The notes beneath the pieces were generated by a model that saw nothing but the letters and a program-made list of their open reading frames with translations, was not told where the DNA came from and ran no database searches. Made by a program: the position numbers and the translations under genes. DNA of 64,000 nucleotides, taken from positions 62,001-126,000 of the forward strand of contig JAJPHD010000010.1 of NCBI GenBank assembly GCA_021325455.1, read 5' to 3'. The stretch is from Actinomycetota bacterium. Its GTDB lineage: Bacteria > Actinomycetota > Acidimicrobiia > Acidimicrobiales > JAJPHD01. Within the stretch, counting starts at the first letter, position 1. Each line of letters begins with the position of its first letter. Shown here piece after piece: positions 27,004 to 35,869 of this stretch.

Positions 27004-28674
27004 ATGGACGCCGTGGTCTCCTTCGGCACCTGCCCCGAGCGCTACCGGCACTGGAGGCTGGACCTCGAGGGGGACCTGGCCTGGCTGCGCCTCGACGTGC
27101 AGGAGGACGGCGGGCTGGTCCCCGGCTACGAGCTCAAGCTCAACACCTACGACCTCGGGGTGGACATCGAGCTCTACGACGCCACCCAGCGCCTTCGCTT
27201 CGAGCACCCCGAGGTGCGGGTCGTGGTGGTCACGGGCACCGAGGGGCTCTTCAGCGCCGGGGCCAACATCCACATGCTGGCAAGGTCCAGCCATCCCTGG
27301 AAGGTCAACTTCTGCAAGTTCACCAACGAGACCCGCTGCGCCATGGAGGACGCCAGCGCCCACTCCGGCCAGGTCTACGTGGCCGCTGTCAACGGCCCGG
27401 CCGCCGGCGGAGGCTACGAGCTGGCCCTGGCCTGTGAGCGCATCCTCCTCGTGGACGACAACAGCACGGCCGTCTCCCTCCCCGAGGCCCCGCTCCTCGG
27501 GGTGCTGCCCGGCACGGGTGGGCTGACGAGGCTGGTCGACAAGCGCCATGTCCGCCGTGACCTGGCTGACGCCTTCGTCACCACCCCCGAGGGGGTGAGG
27601 GGAGCCCGGGCCGTGCACTGGGGGCTCGTCGACGAGGTGATCCCCCGCCACGACTTCGAGAAGCTGGTGGGCGAGCGGGCCCGGGAGCTGGGCGCCCCGT
27701 CCCGGCGCCCCCGGGACGCCGAGGGGGTGGCCCTGACCCCGCTGGAGCGTGAGGTCTCCCCCGACGCCGTCGTCTACCAGCACGTGCGGGCCGACCTGGA
27801 CCGCCAGGGGCGTACGGCAACCATCACCGTCCGGGGCCCCGAGGGAGACGTGCCCGAGAGCCTGGAGCGCATACATGCCCTGGGGGCCGCCTTCTGGCCC
27901 CTGGCCATGACGAGGGAGCTCGAGGACCTCATCCTGCACCTGAGGACCAACGAGGCCGAGATCGGGACCTGGGTGGTGAAGACCCGAGGACAGATCGAGG
28001 GGGCGCTCGCCTTCGAGCGGGTCATCGCCCGCCACAGCAGCTCGGACTGGCTGGTCAACGAGGTCCGCCACTACTTCAAGCGGGTGCTCAAGCGTCTCGA
28101 CGTGACGAGCCGCAGCCTGGTGGCCCTCATCGAGCCGGGGAGCTGCTTCGCCGGCGCCCTGCTGGAGCTGGCCCTGGCCTGCGACCGCCAGTACATGCTC
28201 GACGGGGTCCTGGAGGACGACGAGGCCGGAGAGGAGGGCGAGGCGGCCCGCATAGTGGTATCAGAGAGCAACTTCGGGGCCTTCCCCATGGCCAATGGCC
28301 TCACGCGCCTCGGGGCCCGCTTCTTCGGCCACGAGGAGCGGGAGGAGGCGGCCCGCCAACGGCTGAACCAGCCTCTTTCTGCCGAGGAAGCCCTGGAGCT
28401 GGGGCTCGTCACCTTCACCCCCGACGACCTGGACTGGGAGGAGGAGGTCCGGATCGCCTTGGAGGAGCGAGCCTCGCTCAGCCCCGATGCCCTCACCGGC
28501 ATGGAGGCCAACCTGCGGTTCGTGGGCCCCGAGACCATGGAGACCAAGATCTTCGGGCGCCTCTCGGCCTGGCAGAACTGGGTGTTCAGCCGTGACAACG
28601 CCGCTGGCCCCGAGGGTGCGCTGCGCCGCTACGGCACCGGCCAGTGGCCCGCTTTCGACAGGAGGCGAACCTGA
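27004..28674 (+). CDS. boxC: 2,3-epoxybenzoyl-CoA dihydrolase BoxC
   Basis: A 556-residue enoyl-CoA hydratase-fold enzyme of the aerobic box benzoate pathway. It opens the ring of 2,3-epoxybenzoyl-CoA by hydrolysis, giving a dialdehyde-type product and formate. VVVVTGTEGLFSAGANIHML is the first oxyanion loop, NGPAAGGGYELALACERILLVDD the second. The second half (VALIEPGSCFAGALLELALACDRQYML) is the BoxC-specific duplicated domain. Length equals that of known BoxC. ATG 27004 is chosen from the promoter geometry; ATG 26995 overlaps the -10. It is followed after 4 bp by boxB. Confidence 0.95.
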   Translation: MDAVVSFGTCPERYRHWRLDLEGDLAWLRLDVQEDGGLVPGYELKLNTYDLGVDIELYDATQRLRFEHPEVRVVVVTGTEGLFSAGANIHMLARSSHPWKVNFCKFTNETRCAMEDASAHSGQVYVAAVNGPAAGGGYELALACERILLVDDNSTAVSLPEAPLLGVLPGTGGLTRLVDKRHVRRDLADAFVTTPEGVRGARAVHWGLVDEVIPRHDFEKLVGERARELGAPSRRPRDAEGVALTPLEREVSPDAVVYQHVRADLDRQGRTATITVRGPEGDVPESLERIHALGAAFWPLAMTRELEDLILHLRTNEAEIGTWVVKTRGQIEGALAFERVIARHSSSDWLVNEVRHYFKRVLKRLDVTSRSLVALIEPGSCFAGALLELALACDRQYMLDGVLEDDEAGEEGEAARIVVSESNFGAFPMANGLTRLGARFFGHEEREEAARQRLNQPLSAEEALELGLVTFTPDDLDWEEEVRIALEERASLSPDALTGMEANLRFVGPETMETKIFGRLSAWQNWVFSRDNAAGPEGALRRYGTGQWPAFDRRRT

Positions 28675-28678
28675 CACC

Positions 28679-30097
28679 ATGACGGCGACCATCGACTACA
28701 CCGAGCGCATCCCCAACAACGTGGACCTGGCCTCCGATCGGCGGCTGCAGCGGGCCCTCGAGGCCTGGCAGCCCAGGTTCCTCCAGTGGTGGCAGGACAT
28801 GGGGCCGGCCCTCCCCACCCGGGATGTCTACCTGCGCACGGCGGTGTCGGTGGGCCATGAGGGGTGGGCCCATTTCGGCCACGTGCCGCTTCCCGACTAC
28901 CGCTGGGGCATATTCCTGGCGGAGCGGGACTCGGACCGGGTGGCCGCCTTCGGCGCCCACAAGGGAGAGCCGGTCTGGCAGGCGGTGCCCGGTGAGCACC
29001 GGGCCGACCTCCAGCGCCTCATCGTGGTGCAAGGCGACACGGAGCCGGCCTCGGTGGAGCAGCAGCGCCATCTGGGCAGCACCGCTCCCAGCCTCTACGA
29101 CCTGCGCAACCTCTTCCAGGTGAACGTGGAGGAGGGCCGCCACCTCTGGGCCATGGTGTACCTGCTCCATGCCCACTTCGCCCGGGCCGGGCGGGAGGAG
29201 GCGGAGGCCCTGCTGGAGCGCAGCTCCGGGAGCCAGGACGCGCCCCGCATCCTGGGTGCCTTCAACGAGCCCACCCCCGACTGGCTGTCGTTCTTCATGT
29301 TCACCTACTTCACCGACCGCGACGGCAAGTACCAGCTGGGCACCCTGCGGGAGAGCGCCTTCGACCCCCTGTCGCGCACCTGCGAGTTCATGCTGAAGGA
29401 GGAGGCCCACCACATGTTCGTGGGCACCACCGGCATCGACCGGGTGGTCCGCCGCACCGCCCAGCTCATGGTCGAGAACGATGCCGAGGACATCCGTGAG
29501 TGGGGGGGAATCCCCCTGGACATGGTCCAGCGCTACCTCAACTTCCACTACAGCGTCTCGCTGGACCTTTTCGGCAGCGAGATGTCGACCAACGTGGCCA
29601 ACTACTACACCGCCGGCCTCAAGGGACGCTGGCGCGAGGAGCAGCGGGGCGACGACCACATCCTGGCCGACGCCGTCTCGACCGTCGAGGTGGTGGCCGA
29701 TGACCAGATCGTGGAGGTGGAGGCCCCCGCTCTGGTCGCCCTCAACCAGGACCTGCGCGACGAGTACGTTGCCGACTGCCGCAACGGCCTCAACCGCTGG
29801 AACCGCATCCTGGAGGAAGCCGGCATCGACATCAGGCTGGCCCTGCCCCACCACGGGTTCAACCGGCGGGTGGGTGCCTTTGCCGGGCACCACATCTCCC
29901 CTTCGGGGAAGGTGATCGGGGCCGAGGAGTGGGAGCGCTCGGCGCCGGGTTGGCTGCCCACCGAGGAGGACCGGGCCTACGTGGCCTCCCTCATGCAGCC
30001 GGTCCTGGAGCCGGGCCGGATCGCCTCCTGGATCGCTCCGCCCACCAAGGGGATCAACGGCCAGCCCTTCGAGTACGAGTACGTGCACCTGGCCTAG
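28679..30097 (+). CDS. boxB: Benzoyl-CoA 2,3-epoxidase subunit BoxB
   Basis: A 472-residue diiron monooxygenase that epoxidises benzoyl-CoA. The start ERIPNNVDLASDRRLQRALE and LPTRDVYLRTAVSVG are BoxB signatures. Iron ligands are expected in NVEEGRHLWAMVYLL, EFMLKEEAHHMFVG and ENDAEDIREWGG, all conserved in appearance. It needs the BoxA reductase, which is not in the window, so electrons must come from a distant gene. AGGAGG lies about 13 nt before the ATG. The stop codon sits at the centre of a 24-bp palindrome that could end the transcript. Confidence 0.95.
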   Translation: MTATIDYTERIPNNVDLASDRRLQRALEAWQPRFLQWWQDMGPALPTRDVYLRTAVSVGHEGWAHFGHVPLPDYRWGIFLAERDSDRVAAFGAHKGEPVWQAVPGEHRADLQRLIVVQGDTEPASVEQQRHLGSTAPSLYDLRNLFQVNVEEGRHLWAMVYLLHAHFARAGREEAEALLERSSGSQDAPRILGAFNEPTPDWLSFFMFTYFTDRDGKYQLGTLRESAFDPLSRTCEFMLKEEAHHMFVGTTGIDRVVRRTAQLMVENDAEDIREWGGIPLDMVQRYLNFHYSVSLDLFGSEMSTNVANYYTAGLKGRWREEQRGDDHILADAVSTVEVVADDQIVEVEAPALVALNQDLRDEYVADCRNGLNRWNRILEEAGIDIRLALPHHGFNRRVGAFAGHHISPSGKVIGAEEWERSAPGWLPTEEDRAYVASLMQPVLEPGRIASWIAPPTKGINGQPFEYEYVHLA

Positions 30098-30107
30098 GCC
30101 AGGTGCA
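30084..30107. terminator. 24-bp perfect palindrome spanning the boxB stop codon
   Basis: TGCACCTGGCCT (30084-30095) is followed directly by its reverse complement AGGCCAGGTGCA (30096-30107). As RNA it gives a 10-bp stem with a CTAG loop, and the TAG stop (30095-30097) lies at the tip. It may be a terminator without U tract, or a protein-binding dyad. Confidence 0.55.
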
Positions 30108-30176
30108 GCCCCTTGGGCCCGGCGGCGCGCTCGGGGAGCCGTGCCGGCCATCCCCGCCCCCGTCACACCGGGAGCC

Positions 30177-30182
30177 TAGGGT
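30177..30182 (+). promoter_or_regulatory. -10-like hexamer for leaderless exonuclease gene
   Basis: TAGGGT, 8 nt, then ATG 30191. Confidence 0.4.
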
Positions 30183-30190
30183 CTTGGCCC

Positions 30191-31015
30191 ATGGGCGTCC
30201 TGGACCCGGCTCTGGCACCCCCACCGGGCGGGGGACCCCGCACCAACGGGGCCGCCGTGGTGGCGCAGGGCTGGGAGATAGTGGCCCTCGACATCGAGAC
30301 GACGGGGCTCGACCCCCGAGCCGACCGCATCATCTCGGTGGCCGTCTACCCCTCCGAGCAGGAGGCTGAGGTGTTCCTCGGAGGCGACGAGGCCGGGATC
30401 ATCGGCAGGCTCCAGGACTGGCTGGCCGGCCGGCCCCCCTCGGTGATCGTGGGGTGGGGCTCCAGCCGCTTCGACTGCCCCGTCCTGCGCCAGCGGGCCG
30501 ACCTGCTCGGCCTCGGGCTGGACCTCCGCCTCGGGCCCGGGGGCGGCGCCGACGGCGGGGGCTGCTGGCCCCTGGGCGCCGATGGGACCCGGTTCGGTCG
30601 CCACCCCCACCTCGACCTCTCCTGCCGCTGGCGCCAGTGGGCCAACGCCAGTGGGCTGTCGGCTGCCCTCAAGACCCTGGCCGGCACGTTCGGCATCCCC
30701 GTCATCGAGGTGGACCGGGCCCGGATGTCCAGGCTGAGCCCGGCCCAGCTGGCCGCATACAACCTCTCGGACGTGAGGGCCACCCACCGGCTGGCCCTCA
30801 TGCTGGGCGACCTGGCCGGCCTGGCCCGCCAGGGCCGGCCGCCCACTGCGGACGCCGGGCCCACCAGCTCGGCGGTCATCGGTAGCGGGCCAGCAGCCGG
30901 GCCGCCGCCTCCTTCCCCACATCCCTCAGCTCGGCCGGGTCCAGCACCCTGGCGTCGGGCCCCAGGCGCAGGAGGAGGCGCTCCAGCCATGCCCGGCCCC
31001 CGACCCCCAGCGTGA
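30191..31015 (+). CDS. DnaQ/PolB-like DEDDy 3'-5' exonuclease
   Basis: A 274-residue predicted exonuclease. Motif I is ALDIETTGLDP (Asp and Glu), motif II lies in WGSSRFDCPVLRQRADLLGL, and motif III is AYNLSDVRATHRLAL with the Tyr-x3-Asp of the DEDDy class. It resembles the stand-alone exonuclease domain related to family B polymerases (YprB-like). The last 45 residues are Pro/Gly-rich and overlap the convergent WYL gene by 140 bp, so the true end may be less important than the domain. DNA repair is likely, given the PafC-like neighbour. Confidence 0.8.
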   Translation: MGVLDPALAPPPGGGPRTNGAAVVAQGWEIVALDIETTGLDPRADRIISVAVYPSEQEAEVFLGGDEAGIIGRLQDWLAGRPPSVIVGWGSSRFDCPVLRQRADLLGLGLDLRLGPGGGADGGGCWPLGADGTRFGRHPHLDLSCRWRQWANASGLSAALKTLAGTFGIPVIEVDRARMSRLSPAQLAAYNLSDVRATHRLALMLGDLAGLARQGRPPTADAGPTSSAVIGSGPAAGPPPPSPHPSARPGPAPWRRAPGAGGGAPAMPGPRPPA

Positions 31016-31811
31016 CCCGCAGCCTGCCGCCGGGCAGCTCCTCCACCTCCTCGGTGGGGTAGCTCTCTGCCACCCAGCGCCCGCCGGGACCCGTCTCGAT
31101 GGTGACCAGCCGGGTCTCGGGACCGGGCACGAAGGTCTCGGGGACGTCCCGGGACGAAGGACCGGGGGCGGGATGTGGATCCTCGGCCTGGTCCACCACC
31201 CGGGCCTCCCGTACCCGGTCCACCCGGAACAGGCGCCGGCCGCCGGCGAGGTGGCACCACCCGTCCAGGTACCAGTGGCCGTCCCGGGCGAACACGTTCC
31301 AGGCGTCCACCTGCCGGGTGCTCACCTCGTCCCGGGATGCCGAGTAGTACTCGATGCGCAGGGACTGGCCCCGGCCGGCAGCCTGGCGCACCAGCTCCAG
31401 GAGGGGCGGCTCGTCCAGGCCCACATCGACCCTCGTCCCCAGCACCCCGTCCAGCTTGGCCAGGGCCCGGGCCAGAGCGCCCCCGGGGTCAGCTCCGGGC
31501 ACGGCCAGGATGGCCCGGGCCGAGGCCGCCAACGTGAAGCCCTCGGCCGGGGTCAGCCGGCGGGGACGCGAGAGGTGCGGGCCCAGCCTGGCCTCCACCC
31601 ACCCGTCGGACACGATGAGCTCCATGAGCTGGTCGGGGGTGTAGGGAGGAAGGCCGCAGCAGGCGGCCAGCTCCAGCATGGAGACAACCTCGGGCTCGCT
31701 GATGCCGAAGCGTTGGGCCAGCTCGGCCGTCGAGGCCCCGCCCCTTGCGGCCAGCCAGGGCAGCATGGCCAGGAGCCGGCGCAGGCGCTCCCCGACCTCA
31801 ACCCGTGGCAC
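30876..31811 (-). CDS. pafC: WYL-domain regulator, PafC-like
   Basis: A 311-residue helix-turn-helix plus WYL protein. RLLAMLPWLAARGGASTAELAQRFGISEPEVVSMLELAACCGLPPYTPDQLMEL matches the PafC N-terminal region in order, and the WYL domain reads LRIEYYSASRDEVSTRQVDAW with GHWYLDGWCHLAGGRRLFRVDR. In mycobacteria PafB and PafC form a dimer that activates LexA-independent DNA-damage genes, sensing single-stranded DNA through WYL. GTG 31811 overlaps the upstream partner by 14 bp. The long frame further upstream is antisense to nothing but reads through the partner gene and is rejected. Confidence 0.8.
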   Translation of the reverse strand: MPRVEVGERLRRLLAMLPWLAARGGASTAELAQRFGISEPEVVSMLELAACCGLPPYTPDQLMELIVSDGWVEARLGPHLSRPRRLTPAEGFTLAASARAILAVPGADPGGALARALAKLDGVLGTRVDVGLDEPPLLELVRQAAGRGQSLRIEYYSASRDEVSTRQVDAWNVFARDGHWYLDGWCHLAGGRRLFRVDRVREARVVDQAEDPHPAPGPSSRDVPETFVPGPETRLVTIETGPGGRWVAESYPTEEVEELPGGRLRVTLGVGGRAWLERLLLRLGPDARVLDPAELRDVGKEAAARLLARYR

Positions 31812-32757
31812 CGGCTCTCCACCCGCCCACCATGGCCGCCAGCCAGTCCACAACGGCCGCCCGCAGCGGCTCCGGCCCGAGGACGGTGGCATGGTCGAGA
31901 AGGCCCAGCACGAAGGACCGGAAGGCGCCCACGTTGGCCACCTCCATCTCCACCACGACCGAGCCGTCGGGGTGCCTCTCGACCACCGCCTCGGACCCGA
32001 GGTAGCCCTCCACGTCCGAGGCCAGGACGGCGTCCACCAGGACCCGGGCCACCCCAGCTTCCTCCTGTCCCATGCGCCAGGGCCCTTCGTCGAGCAGGGC
32101 CCCCGGGTCGAAGGCCTCGGGGCTGGTGGCGCTTCCCGGCGGCCCGGCCAGCTCCACGGTGGACATCCGGTCCACCCTGTAGGTCCGGCGCTCGGCCACC
32201 TCCCGGTCGTGCCCCACCAGGTACCACCAGCCCCGGCGGAAGGCAACCGCCCAGGGGTCGATCACCCTCCTGCGCCCCCGGTAGTCGAACGCCAGCACAG
32301 CATGGTCCCGGATGGCCTGGTGCACCGTCGGCAGCTGGGGCAACGAGGGCAAGGCGGCCAGGGCGGCAGGTCCGTCCCGCTCCATCCCTCCCAGCTTGAG
32401 CAGGGCGCCCTGGCCCGCACCCTGGTCCAGGTGCACGCCCGCCAGAGCCAGGTTCAAGGCCGCCTGCTCGTCCTCGGTCAGCCCCAGGTCGGGCAGGTAG
32501 TAGTCGTCGGGGCGGATGCAATAGCCCACCTGCCCCGGCTGACCCGGGAGGGGCTCGACGCTTACCACTATCCCCTCCTCCCGCAGGAGGCGCTTGTCCC
32601 TCTCGAAGGCCTGGCGACAGGCTTGCTCCCCCTCGGGGTACCCCACCACCGACCCGGCGATCTCGGCCAGGGTGAGGGGGCGCCTCGTGTCCAGCAGGAC
32701 CAGCACCAGGTCGGTCAGCCTCTCCAGGCGGTCCACCCGCTCCACCTCGCCGACCAT
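31798..32757 (-). CDS. pafB: WYL-domain regulator, PafB-like
   Basis: A 319-residue protein with an N-terminal HTH (RLERLTDLVLVLLDTRRPLTLAEIA, then EQACRQAFERDKRLLREEGI) and a WYL domain (AIRDHAVLAFDYRGRRRVIDPWAV, then RGWWYLVGHDREVAERRTYRVDRM) plus the WCX C-terminal part. Pairing with the overlapping PafC-like gene is the actinobacterial pafBC arrangement. The usual neighbours pafA and tatAC are absent. ATG 32757 was chosen because the longer frame has no HTH character. It is divergent from the methyltransferase gene. Confidence 0.8.
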   Translation of the reverse strand: MVGEVERVDRLERLTDLVLVLLDTRRPLTLAEIAGSVVGYPEGEQACRQAFERDKRLLREEGIVVSVEPLPGQPGQVGYCIRPDDYYLPDLGLTEDEQAALNLALAGVHLDQGAGQGALLKLGGMERDGPAALAALPSLPQLPTVHQAIRDHAVLAFDYRGRRRVIDPWAVAFRRGWWYLVGHDREVAERRTYRVDRMSTVELAGPPGSATSPEAFDPGALLDEGPWRMGQEEAGVARVLVDAVLASDVEGYLGSEAVVERHPDGSVVVEMEVANVGAFRSFVLGLLDHATVLGPEPLRAAVVDWLAAMVGGWRAGATG

Positions 32758-32857
32758 ACCGCCGGCTCGGGCCAGGCGCCCCGGGACACCGGACCGGCCA
32801 GCGCCGGGAGGCCCCGGCCTCGAGCCCTCGCCGCGCCCAGAGGCTGGCCCTTCCGCC

Positions 32858-33706
32858 ATGGCCGTCTTGGCCGAGGTGGCCAGGCCGGGCCAGGATGGCA
32901 GGGTGATCGAGCAGCACGAGCCATCCCGACCGCAGCCAGCGGGCGGCCCGCAGGGTGCCCCCAGCCCTCCTCCCGACCTCCACGAGCGGGTGGCCAGCTT
33001 CTGGGACCTGGACGCCGCCACCTACGACCAGGGAAGCGACCACGTCCCTCGCTCTCCAGCCGAGCGGGCCGCCTGGACCGCCGCCCTGGCCCGCCACCTG
33101 CCGCCGACTCCCGCCCCAGTGCTCGACGTGGGCGCCGGCACTGGCTTCCTCTCGCTCACGATGGCCCGCATGGGCTACCAGGTGACCGCCCTCGACCTGT
33201 CGGCGGGCATGCTGGGGCAGCTCAAGGCCTCCGCCGCCGGCCAGGGCCTGGACGTGGCCACGGTCCAGGGCCGGGCTGACCAGCCCCCGGACGGGCCCTT
33301 CGCGGCCGTGGTCGAGCGCCATCTCCTCTGGACCCTCCCCGACCCCGGAGGAGCACTCGCCGCCTGGCGCAGGGTCGCCCCCGAGGGCCGTCTCGTCCTC
33401 TTCGAGGGCCTGTGGGGGAGGGCTGACAGGGCCGAAGCCCTCCGGGCCCGGGCCCGCAAGCAGCTGCGCCGGCTGCGGGGGACGCCGAGCGGGCACCACG
33501 GGCATTACGACCCCGGCCTGCTCTCCCATCTACCCCTGGCCGAGGGCACCACTCCGGACCAGGTGGTCGAGGCCGTGGAGGCCGCCGGGTGGGGCCCGGC
33601 CCGGATCGAGCAGCTGAGCGACGTGGCCTGGGCCCGCCTCCTCCAGCGCCCCGTCTGGGAGCGAGTCCTCGGGGAGACCCCTCACTTCGCCGTCACTGCC
33701 GGCTGA
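32858..33706 (+). CDS. Class I SAM-dependent methyltransferase
   Basis: A 282-residue methyltransferase. SAM-binding motif I is VLDVGAGTGFLSLTMA, motif II VTALDLSAGML, and the post-I region FAAVVERHLLWTLPDPGGALAAWRRV fits small-molecule methyltransferases of the UbiE/COQ5 type. About 50 N-terminal residues before HERVASFWDLDAATYD are low-complexity, so GTG 32903 is also possible as start. The substrate is unknown. Its end lies 4 bp before the carboxyltransferase GTG, so the two are probably co-transcribed. Confidence 0.85.
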   Translation: MAVLAEVARPGQDGRVIEQHEPSRPQPAGGPQGAPSPPPDLHERVASFWDLDAATYDQGSDHVPRSPAERAAWTAALARHLPPTPAPVLDVGAGTGFLSLTMARMGYQVTALDLSAGMLGQLKASAAGQGLDVATVQGRADQPPDGPFAAVVERHLLWTLPDPGGALAAWRRVAPEGRLVLFEGLWGRADRAEALRARARKQLRRLRGTPSGHHGHYDPGLLSHLPLAEGTTPDQVVEAVEAAGWGPARIEQLSDVAWARLLQRPVWERVLGETPHFAVTAG

Positions 33707-33710
33707 CGCC

Positions 33711-35069
33711 GTGTCCACAGCCAGCCCCCCTGCCCTCCGCCTGCGGGGCCATGTCCCGGGCAGCCTGGCCTGCACCATCGAGGAGCTGGGCGGGCGCTCG
33801 GTGGTCATGGTGGCCAGCGACCCCTCCCGCCGCCGGGGAGCCCTCACCCAGGATGACGGCCCCACCCTGGCGGCTGCCGCCGGCCTGGCCCTGGAATCCC
33901 ACATCCCCTTGGTAGCGGTGCTGTCGACGAGCGGGGCCTCGGTGGGCGACGGCGTCGCCGCCCTCCACAGCTGGGGCACCGCGGCCCGGGCCCTGTCCGC
34001 CTGCTCCGGGGTGGTGCCGACGATCGTGGTGGTGGCGGGACCGGCCCTGTCCGGCCCGGCCCTCCTCCTCGGGCTGGCCGACCTGGCCGTGATGACCTCC
34101 GACTCCTTCGCCTTCGTGTCAGGCCCGAACATGGTTGCCCAGTTCACCGGGGTCCAGGTGACCCTGGCCGGCCTGGGCGGCACCGAGGTCCACTCCCGAA
34201 GCACGGGCCTGGCGGCCCTCGAGGCCAAGGATGCTGACCACGCCCTGGACCTCGTCGCCCAGGTGCTCTCGTACCTGCCCTCCAGCACCGATGAGGAGCC
34301 GCCCTTCCTGCCCTCCGACGACCCGGCCGACCGGCCCACACCGGAGCTGAGGGACCTGCTGCCCAGCTCCGAAAGGGGCTCCTATGACGTCCGCGGGGCC
34401 ATAGAGGCCCTGGCCGACGGGGGCGAGCAGCTGGAGCTGCGGCCCCGGTGGGCACCCCAGCTGGTGACGGCGCTGGCCCGCATAGGGGGCCAGCCCGTGG
34501 GGGTGGTGGCCAACCAGCCCCAGACCCTGGCTGGCACCTTGGACATCGCTGCCTCGCAGAAGGGCGCCCGCTTCGTCGCCTGGTGCGACGCCTTCAACCT
34601 GCCTTTGGTGACCCTGGTGGACACGCCGGGGTTCCTGCCCGGCAAGGACCTCGAGTGGCGGGGCATGATCCGCCACGGTGCCCAGCTGGCCTTTGCCTAT
34701 GCCCGGGCCAGCGTGCCCAGGGTGTCGGTCGTGCTGCGCAAGGCCTACGGCGGGGCCTACATAGTGATGGACTCCAGGGGGATGGGGTCCGACCTCTGCC
34801 TGGCCTGGCCCAGCGCCGAGATAGCCGTGATGGGGGCCAAGGGGGCAGCCCAGGTCCTCTACCGGCGCCAGGACGCCAAGACCCGGGCCAGGCGGGAGGA
34901 GGAGTACCGGGAGGCCTTCCTGACGCCGTGGGTGGCCGCCGACCGGGGCCTGGTCGACGCCGTCATCGACCCGGCCCAGACCCGGTCCGTGGTGGCGGCC
35001 GGCCTGGCCACCCTGGCCAGCAAACGAGAGCAGCTGAGGCCCCGCAAGCACGACAACGGCCCTCTCTGA
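33711..35069 (+). CDS. Acyl-CoA carboxylase carboxyltransferase (beta) subunit
   Basis: A 452-residue crotonase-fold carboxyltransferase of the AccD/PccB/methylmalonyl-CoA decarboxylase family. It moves CO2 from carboxybiotin to an acyl-CoA. The C-terminal half is clear: VDTPGFLPGKDLEWRGMIRHGAQL, RKAYGGAYIVMDSRGMGSDLCLAWPSAEIAVMGAKGAA. The N-terminal half is shorter than the usual 510-residue family members and starts at the first beta strands. No biotin carboxylase or biotin carrier is adjacent. Acetyl-, propionyl- or another acyl-CoA could be the substrate. Confidence 0.88.
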   Translation: MSTASPPALRLRGHVPGSLACTIEELGGRSVVMVASDPSRRRGALTQDDGPTLAAAAGLALESHIPLVAVLSTSGASVGDGVAALHSWGTAARALSACSGVVPTIVVVAGPALSGPALLLGLADLAVMTSDSFAFVSGPNMVAQFTGVQVTLAGLGGTEVHSRSTGLAALEAKDADHALDLVAQVLSYLPSSTDEEPPFLPSDDPADRPTPELRDLLPSSERGSYDVRGAIEALADGGEQLELRPRWAPQLVTALARIGGQPVGVVANQPQTLAGTLDIAASQKGARFVAWCDAFNLPLVTLVDTPGFLPGKDLEWRGMIRHGAQLAFAYARASVPRVSVVLRKAYGGAYIVMDSRGMGSDLCLAWPSAEIAVMGAKGAAQVLYRRQDAKTRARREEEYREAFLTPWVAADRGLVDAVIDPAQTRSVVAAGLATLASKREQLRPRKHDNGPL

Positions 35070-35078
35070 GGACGCCGG

Positions 35079-35825
35079 ATGGAACCCGTAGCGGATCTGG
35101 GGGGTCGAAGGGGCGTGCGACGCTCAGTAAACATCTGCCTTCCGATCGTGCTTGGTGCCGCTGGCCTGGGCCTGGCTGCATGCGGCGGCGCCACAGGGCC
35201 CCTGTCCTCCTCGGTGCCCAGCTCGTCGGTGGCCAGCTCCACCCCTTCCTCGGCGCCCGCCAGCACCGCCCAGGCCGGGACGACCAGTACCACCAAGGCC
35301 AAGGCAACCACCACGACCAAGGCTGCAGTCACCACGACCACCTCCGGGCAGCCCACCACCACGACCTCAGCAGCGGGAGCCCTGGGGCGCTGCCACACCT
35401 CCCAGCTGGCCGCCCGGGTGGTGCGCACGGGAGCGGCAACAGGAAGCGTGGGGCAGACCATCGCCTTCACCAACGACTCTTCGAGCGCCTGCACCCTCTA
35501 CGGCTACCCGGGCCTGCTCATGCTCAACACCAAGGGCCAGCCCCTCCCCACCGAGGTCCACCGCGGCTCCAGCGCCACCGTTCAGCCCGAGACCCCCACC
35601 ACCGTGACCCTGGACCCCGGGCACTCCGCCTCCTTCGCCCTCGGCTATGCCGATGCCACCGGCTTCCCGGGCCAGTCCTGCCCCACCTCGGCCCGGCTGG
35701 AGATCACCCCCCCCAACACCTTCCACCAGCTCGTCATCTCGGACCAGCTGAACCCCTTCGGCCCCTGTGGCAAGATCACCGTCTCGCCCGTGTACCCCGG
35801 GACGGGCCGCCAGCCGGGCACCTGA
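35079..35825 (+). CDS. DUF4232 domain lipoprotein
   Basis: A 248-residue secreted protein. Its signal peptide has a lipobox LAAC (Cys35), then a long Ser/Thr linker with repeated TTTT-type runs to about residue 100, then a DUF4232 domain (CHTSQLAARV, IAFTNDSSSACTLYGYPGL, with a paired Cys further on). DUF4232 domains are frequent in actinobacterial lipoproteins and have no known function; a structural or adhesion role on the cell surface is possible. GAGGA precedes the ATG. It lies 9 bp behind the carboxyltransferase. Confidence 0.88.
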   Translation: MEPVADLGGRRGVRRSVNICLPIVLGAAGLGLAACGGATGPLSSSVPSSSVASSTPSSAPASTAQAGTTSTTKAKATTTTKAAVTTTTSGQPTTTTSAAGALGRCHTSQLAARVVRTGAATGSVGQTIAFTNDSSSACTLYGYPGLLMLNTKGQPLPTEVHRGSSATVQPETPTTVTLDPGHSASFALGYADATGFPGQSCPTSARLEITPPNTFHQLVISDQLNPFGPCGKITVSPVYPGTGRQPGT

Positions 35826-35869
35826 CCCCCAAGGGGCGGAGCCCCCGGCGGCAACCCAGGGCAGGGGGC

